This document shows, in pieces, positions 17,410 through 25,403 of a stretch of 64,000 nucleotides of DNA. The notes beneath the pieces were generated by a model. It did no database searches and was not told where the DNA came from. It saw nothing but the letters and a program-made list of their open reading frames with translations. The translations under genes and the position numbers were made by a program. Each line of letters begins with the position of its first letter. The first letter of the stretch is position 1. Origin of the DNA: Micropruina glycogenica (lineage in GTDB: Bacteria > Actinomycetota > Actinomycetes > Propionibacteriales > Propionibacteriaceae); NCBI RefSeq assembly GCF_039524395.1, contig NZ_BAAAGO010000016.1; one strand, written 5' to 3'.

Positions 17410-18551
17410 ATCTCACGCGGCGTGGGATCCATGACAACCCAGCGTCCACCGTTTGCCTCGATCTGGGGGTAAGCCGTCCGCACCTCCGGCAGCAGATCCG
17501 GTACGAACAGCAGTACTCGGTCGGGACGTGCCGCAATCAAGTCGGCCGGCGAGACGATAGGAATCCGGTTCCTAGGCATGGCGCGGCCATGCTTACCCGG
17601 GGCTGCATCGGCGATCATCATCACTTCGTCGACGGTCACTTCCGCACAGCACAACAGAGCCGACGTGCGTGACGCAGCTCCGTAGCCGCCGACGGTCAGG
17701 CTCCGGCTGGCAGCGTCATCGAGGTATGCGCGAATTGCGGCCACCGACTCGGTCAAGGATCGGTTCAACGAGGAGACCCACTGCGCATCCGTGGCACCTT
17801 CGGACAGCTCCTTCGCGATCAGGGCGGTCACCGCGTCGGCCTCACTGCCCCAGCGGCTGCCCTGCCGAGCAAAGGCGAGCATCGTGGTGCCGTTGCCATA
17901 CAGCGGGTACTCCCACGCACCCACTCCCACCAACCCGATCTCGTTGGCCATTCCGACCAGGCTCGGGGTTGTGTAGTAGGCGAAATGTCCATTCTTCAAG
18001 GCATTCCACATGCCATTACGAACAATTGAGGTCGCATTGTGAATCATCATCAGCAGCACGCTGTCCGGGCCCATGTGATCGAGCCGTTCGGTGAAGGCCG
18101 CATGCTGGTCGGCGTCGTGCATCATGCCGTGCACGTCCACCAATAGGTCGGCCTCTCCGGCAGTCACCTCGACCATCGCCCGACGAGCGAGCTGCTTGGC
18201 CCAGGATCCTCCGTGTGGACTGGGATACTCCAGCACCCGCGTTCCGGGGATCACGAAACCGGCGGCCTCCGCGTCGTCTACGCACAGCTCGGCTTGCCTC
18301 ACCAAAGCGGCTGGCTCAATGCCGATCGGCTCCTCCGGACTGGTGGGATCATCCTCAAGTTGCAGCAGCCCGCTCACGGAACTGAGCACCATGCGTGTGG
18401 AGTAGGCCGGATCGGGCAACGGGTCGCCGGGGATCGGGAAGAGATCGGACGGAGGTTGTTCCCCCAGGTCGAGTACCACTACGCCGCCCGGTTCACCAGA
18501 CCATCGGTCGCGCCATTGCGAAATCGGCTGTGGCAGTGCGGTGCTCGGCAT
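17397..18551 (-). CDS. Degenerate sugar C-methyltransferase homologue
   Basis: A 384-residue protein with the overall plan of sugar C-methyltransferases: an LDLGEQPPSD block (about 27-36) and SGLLQL (about 60-65) corresponding to the N-terminal zinc domain, then a central MTase-like region, and a C-terminal GGYGAASRTSALL segment (near 285) matching the family's GYGAxxK/R-type domain. The zinc-binding cysteines are absent, the SAM glycine loop reads LEYPSPHGGSW, and the YHEH-like active-site block reads KNGHFAYYT. It may therefore have lost methyl transfer or changed function. ATG 18551 is chosen as the first family-like start. Confidence 0.62.
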   Translation of the reverse strand: MPSTALPQPISQWRDRWSGEPGGVVVLDLGEQPPSDLFPIPGDPLPDPAYSTRMVLSSVSGLLQLEDDPTSPEEPIGIEPAALVRQAELCVDDAEAAGFVIPGTRVLEYPSPHGGSWAKQLARRAMVEVTAGEADLLVDVHGMMHDADQHAAFTERLDHMGPDSVLLMMIHNATSIVRNGMWNALKNGHFAYYTTPSLVGMANEIGLVGVGAWEYPLYGNGTTMLAFARQGSRWGSEADAVTALIAKELSEGATDAQWVSSLNRSLTESVAAIRAYLDDAASRSLTVGGYGAASRTSALLCCAEVTVDEVMMIADAAPGKHGRAMPRNRIPIVSPADLIAARPDRVLLFVPDLLPEVRTAYPQIEANGGRWVVMDPTPREIQAD

Positions 18552-18733
18552 GCTTCCCCCTGTGGCGATCATCCATCGTGTCGGTTGCGGTGCCCTCAAC
18601 CTACCGGCCCGCGTTGCCTCCGAGAAGGTTGGCCATCAGTATGCGGCTAGAGTGATCGGCGAGATTGGCCCAGCGGCACTCGACGGGCGGCGTGGGTCGC
18701 ACCGCGCGGGGGCATCCACAGAAAAGGCATTGG

Positions 18734-19765
18734 ATGAGGATTCTGCACATCGTGCACTCAGACGCCTTTTACGGTGTCGAGCGCTACATTGCCACTTTGG
18801 CAACCGCACAATCCTCGATGGGCGACGACGTGGCAGTGGTCGGCGGCTCCCCTGTCACCATGCATGCTGAACTGCGCGCCCAAGGCGTACGGTTCTCGCC
18901 GGGAGGCTCGTTGTCGGACTTGGCCCGCGGTTTGCGCCGATTCCGCGATGCCGACGTGATCCACACACACATGACAGACGCCGAACTCGTTGCTGTCAGC
19001 ACGCGCGCGATGCTCAATCGAACGTCGAAAGTGGTAACAACCCGGCACTTCGCGCAGCATCGTGGGGCGAGCAGGATCGGGTCTCTGGCGGCACCGCTCA
19101 TCGCCGCCGGCCTCGACGGCCAAATTTCAATCAGCCGATTCGTAGCCGACCGGATTGAAGGCTGTAGCACGGTGATCCTTCCCGGGGTGCCGACACCCAC
19201 CATCCCAGCCGTCGAGCGTGAACCGTCCATTCTGGTCGCGCAGCGGCTAGAAAAGGAGAAGTCGACCGACGTGGCCCTCCGCGCCTTCGCCGGGTCTGGA
19301 CTTGCCGATCTGGGATGGCGTATACGCTTCGCCGGCGACGGCGCCCTGCGCACCGAACTGGAGAGCCTCGCGACCACGCTGGGCGTGGCTGGCTCCGCCG
19401 AGTTCATGGGACGTCGCGACGATGTTCCGCAGCTGATGGCGTCCAGCTCGATACTGCTGGCCAGTGCTCCAGCTGAACCCTTCGGCCTGACAGTGGTGGA
19501 AGCCATGGCAGCCGGGTTACCGGTCGTGGCGGCTGTAGCGGGCGGCCACGCCGAGTCGCTGCCGCAACAGGAGCTGGCCCACGGGTTCGAGCCCGGTGAC
19601 GTTGCCGTGGCTGCAGCGTCGATGCGCGAACTCGCATCTGATCCTGCCCTACGCGACGCGCTCTCGGAGGCCGGTCGCCTCCGCCACCGCGATCTGCTCA
19701 CGCCACAGATCCAGGCCGAACAGACGCGGGCCTTCTACACCAAAGTCGTAGAGGCGCGGCGGTGA
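18734..19765 (+). CDS. GT4-family glycosyltransferase
   Basis: A 343-residue GT-B enzyme. It starts MRILHIVHSDAFYGVERYIATLA, with ISRFVADRIEGCSTVILPGVP at the domain hinge and AEPFGLTVVEAMAAGLPVVA as the E-x7-E donor motif. ATG 18734 lies after AAAGG; the upstream extension has no coding character. It is coupled to a second GT4 by a GTGA overlap (19762-19765), suggesting the two act in sequence. Confidence 0.87.
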   Translation: MRILHIVHSDAFYGVERYIATLATAQSSMGDDVAVVGGSPVTMHAELRAQGVRFSPGGSLSDLARGLRRFRDADVIHTHMTDAELVAVSTRAMLNRTSKVVTTRHFAQHRGASRIGSLAAPLIAAGLDGQISISRFVADRIEGCSTVILPGVPTPTIPAVEREPSILVAQRLEKEKSTDVALRAFAGSGLADLGWRIRFAGDGALRTELESLATTLGVAGSAEFMGRRDDVPQLMASSSILLASAPAEPFGLTVVEAMAAGLPVVAAVAGGHAESLPQQELAHGFEPGDVAVAAASMRELASDPALRDALSEAGRLRHRDLLTPQIQAEQTRAFYTKVVEARR

Positions 19766-20961
19766 CCGGCCGAAGGGTCGTCGTCCTGGACCACACCGGT
19801 CAACTCGGTGGCGCTGAGATTGCCCTCCAGCGGCTTCTGCTGGCCGTGGACGACTCATGGGATGTCTCGGTGCTGCTGTTCAGCGATGGCCCCTTCCGCG
19901 TGTCATTGGAAGAAGCCGGCATCGACGTCGAGGTGCTGGAGATGCCGGAACGCACGTCCGGCCAGTCACGGACCACCTTGACCGATCCCCGCGTCCTGGT
20001 TCGCTCAGGATCGGACTCACTCGCCTTCGCCCGCACAGTGGCACAACGCGTGCAGCGACTGGATGCCGACCTGGTCGTGGCCAACTCGCTAAAGGCTGCC
20101 GTGCTCGCCGAGTTGTCGTCCTGGCGGAGCCGGCTGCCCTGGGTATGGCACCTGCACGACCGGATCGCTCCGGACTATCTGGCCGCACCAGTGGTGTTCG
20201 CGCTGCGGCGGCTCGCCCGGCGAGCCACACATGTGGTCGCGAACTCGCGCGACGTCGCCCGGCTGACGAGGCTGCCCCCCTCGCGGGTCAGAGTGGCGTA
20301 TCCGGGGTTGCCCGATGACGCCTTTACCGACGACCACACTCCCCCGACGCCGCCGGTGTTCGGGCTGCTGGGCAGGATCAGCAACACCAAGGGGCAGCGC
20401 GAGTTCATACAGGCGGCCGCCCTCGTCAGCAAAGACCATCCTGACGTCCGATTCCGAATCGTCGGCGAGGCACTGTTTTCCGATCACCCCTACGCAGTCG
20501 AGGTCAGACAGTTGGCCGATGAACTCGGCATCGCGAACCGCGTCGAGTGGACGGGATGGGCGCCCGACCCGCGGGCCGCGATCGATGGCTTCACTGCACT
20601 GGTTCATGCCTCACCATTGCCAGAACCCTTCGGGCAGGTCATCCTCGAGGCGATGGCGAGGCATGTGCCCGTAATTGCGACGCTGGGCGGCGGAGTCGGT
20701 GAGATCGTAGGCGCACCACCGGACGCACCCTTGGGCGCGGGCACTGTGCTCTGCACTGACCGTGGACGACTGGTCGCACCTGGTGACGTGGCGGGGTTCG
20801 CCGAAGCCATGAAGGCCATCCTGCGCGAGCCCGAACGCAACGTTCAACTCGCTCGATCTGCGGCGTGTGCCACGCATGAACAGTTCAGCGTAAACGCCAC
20901 CGCCACCACCTGCCAAGCGGCCTGGCGTGGTGCCACGGGGGCTAGCCGACCACCGGATTGA
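19762..20961 (+). CDS. GT4-family glycosyltransferase
   Basis: A 399-residue GT-B transferase beginning VVVLDHTGQLGGAEIALQRLLLAV. It has FGLLGRISNTKGQREFIQAAAL in the donor domain and PEPFGQVILEAMARHVPVIATLGGGVGEIV as the nucleotide-sugar site. GTG 19762 overlaps the previous stop. The last 20 bases overlap the end of a convergent GT2 gene on the other strand. Confidence 0.87.
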   Translation: MTGRRVVVLDHTGQLGGAEIALQRLLLAVDDSWDVSVLLFSDGPFRVSLEEAGIDVEVLEMPERTSGQSRTTLTDPRVLVRSGSDSLAFARTVAQRVQRLDADLVVANSLKAAVLAELSSWRSRLPWVWHLHDRIAPDYLAAPVVFALRRLARRATHVVANSRDVARLTRLPPSRVRVAYPGLPDDAFTDDHTPPTPPVFGLLGRISNTKGQREFIQAAALVSKDHPDVRFRIVGEALFSDHPYAVEVRQLADELGIANRVEWTGWAPDPRAAIDGFTALVHASPLPEPFGQVILEAMARHVPVIATLGGGVGEIVGAPPDAPLGAGTVLCTDRGRLVAPGDVAGFAEAMKAILREPERNVQLARSAACATHEQFSVNATATTCQAAWRGATGASRPPD

Positions 20962-21922
20962 CGGTGACCGTGCGAGAGCCTGCGCGATCGGACCAACGCA
21001 GACTGAGCCGTTCGAGAAAGCCGGGTGCACGGCCGTAGGCGCCCAACAACCTGGCCGCGACGCCGAGCACGATGACCAAGCTGAACTGCAATGCGCCAGG
21101 TATGTCCCCGCGGCGAGCGGCGGCGACAGGCACGATCAGCACATGTCGCCGCAGGAATCGGAGTCGCGCAAGCGGTTTCCACGGACTATGGATGGAGCCG
21201 AACAGCAACCCGTTACGGGCGTAATAGTACAGACCGAGATAGGCGAACGGACCTTTGAACGATGCGGAGACCTTGTGGCGGATGTGCGTAGTGTGATCAA
21301 CCACCAAACGGACTCCTGCACGCTGCGCACGTTCGCTCCATTCCGAATCCTCGAACATGAGAAAGAAACGGTCATCGAACAATCCCACTCGTCTCCAGAC
21401 TTCGGCCGTCGCCGTGAGGCAACAGCCGGCCAGGATCGGGCTGTCCGAAAGCGGGCCCGCACCCCCACGAGCCCGCAACTCGACGTCCTGCAGATGCCTG
21501 GGCAGAGCCGTGTCGGCATCAATTGCTCCACCGCCGAACCACACATCATCGGGCCGGTCGGCGTAGCGCACCTCGGGGCTTACCACTAGTCCAGAGGTGA
21601 CTTTCTCTACCAGGCGTTCCAGAACTCCTGAAGGAATGACTGTGTCGTTGTTCAGTACCGTCACGGTGCGTGCGTTGCCATTGAGTGCCCACCGAATCCC
21701 GGCGTTCATGCCGCCGCTATAACCCAGGTTCGCGCCGGTTTGCAGAGTGTGGACCTGCGGCCAAGCGGCGCCGACGCGCTCCAAGAGACCGTCCCCGGAG
21801 CCATTGTCGACGACTAAGACCTCGATGGATGGAGACCCCACGACGAGAGACTCGACGCAGGCCATCGTGTCGTCAGCGCCCTTGTACGAGAGCACCACCA
21901 CCACGTCGCTTCCTCGCGTCAT
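20942..21922 (-). CDS. GT2-family (rhamnosyltransferase-like) glycosyltransferase
   Basis: A 326-residue inverting GT-A enzyme with VVVLSYKGADDTMACVESL, VVDNGSGDG, GANLGYSGGMNAGI, TVLNNDTVIPSGVLERLV and FDDRFFLMFEDSEWSERAQ. These are the motif set of WbbL/rhamnosyl-type GT2 enzymes. ATG 21922 has GGAG seven bases upstream. It lies downstream of another minus-strand transferase (22057-22926) with a 134-bp gap, and overlaps the convergent GT4 by 20 bases. Confidence 0.85.
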   Translation of the reverse strand: MTRGSDVVVVLSYKGADDTMACVESLVVGSPSIEVLVVDNGSGDGLLERVGAAWPQVHTLQTGANLGYSGGMNAGIRWALNGNARTVTVLNNDTVIPSGVLERLVEKVTSGLVVSPEVRYADRPDDVWFGGGAIDADTALPRHLQDVELRARGGAGPLSDSPILAGCCLTATAEVWRRVGLFDDRFFLMFEDSEWSERAQRAGVRLVVDHTTHIRHKVSASFKGPFAYLGLYYYARNGLLFGSIHSPWKPLARLRFLRRHVLIVPVAAARRGDIPGALQFSLVIVLGVAARLLGAYGRAPGFLERLSLRWSDRAGSRTVTVNPVVG

Positions 21923-22056
21923 GAGGCGACTCCGGTGATCAAAGCGACGGCGGGACCGGCTATAGCCTCAACCCATCCTCCGCTCATCGGCATACCCCCT
22001 TGATGGCTCTGGCCGGACCCAAGCCTACAGACGTCGAGCCGCGAGCCGAATCACGT
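21923..22056. other. 134-bp spacer with a possible promoter
   Basis: No protein of credible length is seen here. A TATAGC hexamer near the gene-proximal end on the minus strand could be a -10 for the GT2 gene, but no convincing -35 was found. A short GC-rich stretch covers the rest. Confidence 0.25.
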
Positions 22057-22926
22057 TCAAAGGTGAGGGTGATCAGCCACCGAGCCGGCATTGGGCAACC
22101 GTCGCAGCCGCGGCCACAGGCCGCGGCTGAAGGGGTGAAAGTCTCGGATGAGCCACCAGATCCAAGGCACAGGCCACCAACGTAGCCAATAGTAGAGCCC
22201 GAAGTTTGCATCACCTGCGTGCCCCCACGAGGCAACCTTGCGACGGATCTCGCGAGACGAGCGAGCCCATGAGTTGTGCACGATGGCGTCCGCAGCCGCC
22301 AACTCCATGACACGGGTCTCGCTGTCATCTGGCGGCCGCGACAGCTGGATTGAACCGCTCGCCTCAGGCGCACCGAGCCGCAAAACTCGACCGTTCACCT
22401 GACGCGCATTCCCCAATCGCACGGTGGGCCGAACCAGTACGCTCCCTGGGTACTCGTGGTGTAGGTCGCCGTGCGCACCCGCGATTTCGAACACGTGCGA
22501 CGACGTGCGGCGGAACAGAACCCTCATCGGAAGCTCGACGGCATCCAGGCTCAACGCCGCAGCCCTGTCAATCGACTCCATCAGAAGACGGGGCCGAGGC
22601 AGGAACTCGTCATTGTCCAGCTGTACCACCCAATCGACCGATCCGACCAGTGCTTCGAGGGCGGCCTGCCTTTGGGCGGTGTCGGCCATGATCGGGTGGT
22701 CGACATTGACCCATCGCCCTGGAATCTCGCGCGCGATCATGCGAGTGTCTACTCGCCTGATTTCGGCCAGACACTCGTCGACCGGGATTGGCGCCCCAGA
22801 CCAACCTAGACCGTCCTCGGGTACTGGGATGACCAGAGCATCGAGCAGCGGGTAGTACTGCGCCAAGGACTCTGCCAGCCACACCGGATCACCCGGCAAC
22901 ACGTACGCACCTAGCCGTCGCCCCAC
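22057..22926 (-). CDS. Glycosyltransferase-like protein (GT-A, QLDNDEF motif)
   Basis: A 289-residue protein resembling the GT2 subgroup that begins with a wandering substrate-binding region and carries a DXD-like motif, here VDWVVQLDNDEFLPRPR. The C-terminal part is Trp-rich (YYWLRWWPVPWIWWLIRDFHPF) and may contact the membrane. GTG 22926 follows GGGAGAAA. The family is not certain, but a glycosyltransferase role fits the motif and the neighbours. Confidence 0.62.
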   Translation of the reverse strand: MGRRLGAYVLPGDPVWLAESLAQYYPLLDALVIPVPEDGLGWSGAPIPVDECLAEIRRVDTRMIAREIPGRWVNVDHPIMADTAQRQAALEALVGSVDWVVQLDNDEFLPRPRLLMESIDRAAALSLDAVELPMRVLFRRTSSHVFEIAGAHGDLHHEYPGSVLVRPTVRLGNARQVNGRVLRLGAPEASGSIQLSRPPDDSETRVMELAAADAIVHNSWARSSREIRRKVASWGHAGDANFGLYYWLRWWPVPWIWWLIRDFHPFSRGLWPRLRRLPNAGSVADHPHL

Positions 22927-23018
22927 TTTCTCCCACCCTTCCGTCGCCTCCTCGTCAACCGTAGAGGATCGGTCGCCAACCGGTGTACCTTTGGGGTCCG
23001 CGCACGGAAGGCATAGAC

Positions 23019-23612
23019 ATGGGGCGACTCCGCGAGTCCTTCAAGAGGCTTGCGCCGCCACAGGCCGTGAGTTCAGTCCGATGGGGCCGCGAGGTGTGGG
23101 CGGATCTGCGCCTGCGCCTGCTTAGTGAGGCCGGTTTCATCCCCTCACATACGGTTCGTAACTGCCTCTATAGGAGTGCTGGAATGCGCTTGCACCCAAC
23201 CTCCAGCATCCATTGGCGAGCAGAATTCTACGCCCCCGAACGCATCGAGATCGGTCCATACTGCACGATTGGCGATTCTGCATTTCTCGACGGACGATCC
23301 GGCCTTACGATCGGTGCATGTGTCAATCTGGGAAGCCACGTGAGCATCTATACAAGGCAGCACGACATTGACGACCCCGACTTCACCGAGACAGGTGCGC
23401 CCGTTCGAATCGAGGACCATGCGTGGGTGTCGAGTCACTCGATCCTCCTGCCAGGAGTCACTATTGGAGAAGGTGCAGTCGTTGCCGCCGGCGGCGTAGT
23501 GGCAAAGAGTGTTCCCGCCTACACACTGGTGGGGGGAAACCCCGCCCGGCACATTCGGGACCGCTCGCGCGACCTTCGCTACAGACTTGGCTATGCAAAA
23601 CGTTTTGTGTAG
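23019..23612 (+). CDS. Left-handed beta-helix acyltransferase (WbbJ/maltose acetyltransferase-like)
   Basis: A 197-residue hexapeptide-repeat acetyltransferase. Repeats such as IEIGPYCTIGDSAFLDG, LTIGACVNLGSHVSIYTRQHDID and HSILLPGVTIGEGAVVAAGGVV build the coil, with the catalytic His in the TRQHDI region. VGGNPARHIRDRS is the typical cap. It would O-acetylate a glycan residue. ATG 23019 follows GGAAGG at seven bases; an upstream GTG at 22983 has no SD. Confidence 0.88.
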   Translation: MGRLRESFKRLAPPQAVSSVRWGREVWADLRLRLLSEAGFIPSHTVRNCLYRSAGMRLHPTSSIHWRAEFYAPERIEIGPYCTIGDSAFLDGRSGLTIGACVNLGSHVSIYTRQHDIDDPDFTETGAPVRIEDHAWVSSHSILLPGVTIGEGAVVAAGGVVAKSVPAYTLVGGNPARHIRDRSRDLRYRLGYAKRFV

Positions 23613-23743
23613 CAAGTCAAATCGAGTGGGTCACTCAGGAGGGCACGACTGCCGTTGATTCGTAGCCGGCCTCCGGTTCAGATTTCATCAGTCTAGTCCG
23701 ACAACAACCCTTTAGATGCCATATCGTTCGAGAAGGAGTCCTC

Positions 23744-24553
23744 GTGTCCATAGACCTTGTGGTGAACTGCTACGAGCGCACGTATCGCGATGTCCTGAGA
23801 CCAGGTTTCATGAGCAATGTGGTCAAGTCCCAGTGCCGCGACTTCGATTGCGTAACTGTTCTGATAAACAATGTTGACGACCCGCCTGCGGCAGCAGCCC
23901 TCGCCTCTGCCGTCAAGGACGAAGTTGACCGCTATGCATTCGTGCATGACTTACTTCCGGGCGCCCTAGAGAAGTGTGGCCTTTCGCGGCGACATCTACG
24001 CAGACTAACTCACTTCACCGACTGCTGCCTTGTCGCGGTGACTATGCCGGGGCCCGCCTGGGTTGTCTACTGGGACGCGGGAGCAGTCTTGCGCGAACCC
24101 GGCGACTGGATAACTCCCACAGTCGACTTGATGACACGAAATCCACAAATTGCCGTCGGGAATCCGAACAATTGGCACATCGGACTAGCAGAACGAGAGT
24201 CCTTATACGTACAGGGCGACTTTGCTATTGGTTATGGGTTTTCTGACGTTGCATTCGTCGGCCGCCGAAAAGACTTTAGCAGACACATCTATCGAAGACT
24301 TGCGCCTGCCTCATGGCGTTATCCTCTCGCTCATATAGAGCCTGTTTTCGAGCAGCGCATAGATGCTTGGATGCGTTGCACCGGCCGGCAGAGGGCGACG
24401 TACCTGCCGCTCGTGGTTGATCACCCTGAAGCAGCGGGAGCAAACTATCCCGCAGCCAGCCCGGTCGACCGATTGAAAAGGCGCGCGCAGCAGACCATAG
24501 GGAGATCAATGGCAGCCTTCGACCATCCAGCAACTCGGCCCTGGCCTCGGTGA
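23744..24553 (+). CDS. Uncharacterised protein, possibly GT-A-like, low GC
   Basis: A 269-residue protein I do not recognise with confidence. The opening IDLVVNCYERTYRDVLRP and an acidic VYWDAGAVL segment could suit a GT-A transferase, but no canonical DXD block is clear. GTG 23744 follows AGAAGGAG at six bases, so the gene looks real. GC is markedly lower than in the surroundings (29 of 60 bases in each of the lines 24181-24240 and 24241-24300), suggesting recent acquisition. It ends convergently with wzm. Confidence 0.6.
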   Translation: MSIDLVVNCYERTYRDVLRPGFMSNVVKSQCRDFDCVTVLINNVDDPPAAAALASAVKDEVDRYAFVHDLLPGALEKCGLSRRHLRRLTHFTDCCLVAVTMPGPAWVVYWDAGAVLREPGDWITPTVDLMTRNPQIAVGNPNNWHIGLAERESLYVQGDFAIGYGFSDVAFVGRRKDFSRHIYRRLAPASWRYPLAHIEPVFEQRIDAWMRCTGRQRATYLPLVVDHPEAAGANYPAASPVDRLKRRAQQTIGRSMAAFDHPATRPWPR

Positions 24554-24583
24554 ACTACACCTTGAAAAGATGGCCGCCTTCGA

Positions 24584-25402
24584 CTAGATCAGGTCAGCAA
24601 ACTCGCGTTCACGACTCTGGAAGACCAACACGCCCAGAAAGGCTACAACTACACTCACCAAAATGGCGGCGGGAGCGAGCCACACTTGACTGGGCGTTGT
24701 GCCGAGCAGGCTGCCGCGAACGAGTTCAATGATCCAAGCCAACGGATTCGCATAGAACAACCACCGGAAGCCCTCGGGCACCGCACTTAGTGAGTAGGCA
24801 ATCGGGGTGGCGTACAATCCGATCTGCAGTACCCAGGGAATCACATACATCACGTCGCGATACTTCACCATTAAGGCCGAAGCCGCTAGCGAAAGCCCTA
24901 GCGAGAACAACAGCAGACACATGAGCCACACGGGCATCAGCAGAAAACCCCAGCCTGGGTTGACGCCGTAGACGAAGAGCAAAACGATACCCAAGGCGAG
25001 CGCGACCAAGAAATCGAGCAGAACCGCGAACACCGACGAGAGCGGAACCAGCATGCGTGGGAAAAAGACTTTGGCCACTAAGGCCTGATTCGCCACCAGC
25101 GAACCCGACGCGCGACTGACTAGCCCATTGAAGAAATTCCACGCCAACATGCCCACGTAGCTGAACAGGAAATAAGGAACTCCGTCGGTTGGCAGTCCGG
25201 CTAGATTTCCGAACACGATCGAGAAGACACCGGCTGCCACCAGCGGTTGCAGCAGTACCCAGATCACGCCGACCGCCGTCTGCCGGTATCGCAGGATTAC
25301 GTCGCGTTGACCGAAGCGATACGCGACCTCACGGGCCTCCCACAGCTCGCGCCATTTGGGAAGGTTGAGCCGCCGAGGCGGGGTGATGACAATCTTGCTC
25401 AC
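24584..25402 (-). CDS. wzm: Polysaccharide ABC exporter, permease
   Basis: A 272-residue ABC-2 type membrane subunit with about six hydrophobic helices. The YRFGQRDVILRYRQTAVGVIWVLLQPL start and the PFR-like central region (YVGMLAWNFFNGLV, YDVMYVIPWVLQIGLYATPIAYSLSAVP) are typical of Wzm/TagG. It would export undecaprenyl-linked glycan with Wzt. GTG 25402 lies one base from the wzt stop. ABC-route genes coexist with a Wzy polymerase in the same locus. Confidence 0.92.
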   Translation of the reverse strand: MSKIVITPPRRLNLPKWRELWEAREVAYRFGQRDVILRYRQTAVGVIWVLLQPLVAAGVFSIVFGNLAGLPTDGVPYFLFSYVGMLAWNFFNGLVSRASGSLVANQALVAKVFFPRMLVPLSSVFAVLLDFLVALALGIVLLFVYGVNPGWGFLLMPVWLMCLLLFSLGLSLAASALMVKYRDVMYVIPWVLQIGLYATPIAYSLSAVPEGFRWLFYANPLAWIIELVRGSLLGTTPSQVWLAPAAILVSVVVAFLGVLVFQSREREFADLI

Positions 25403-25403
25403 G

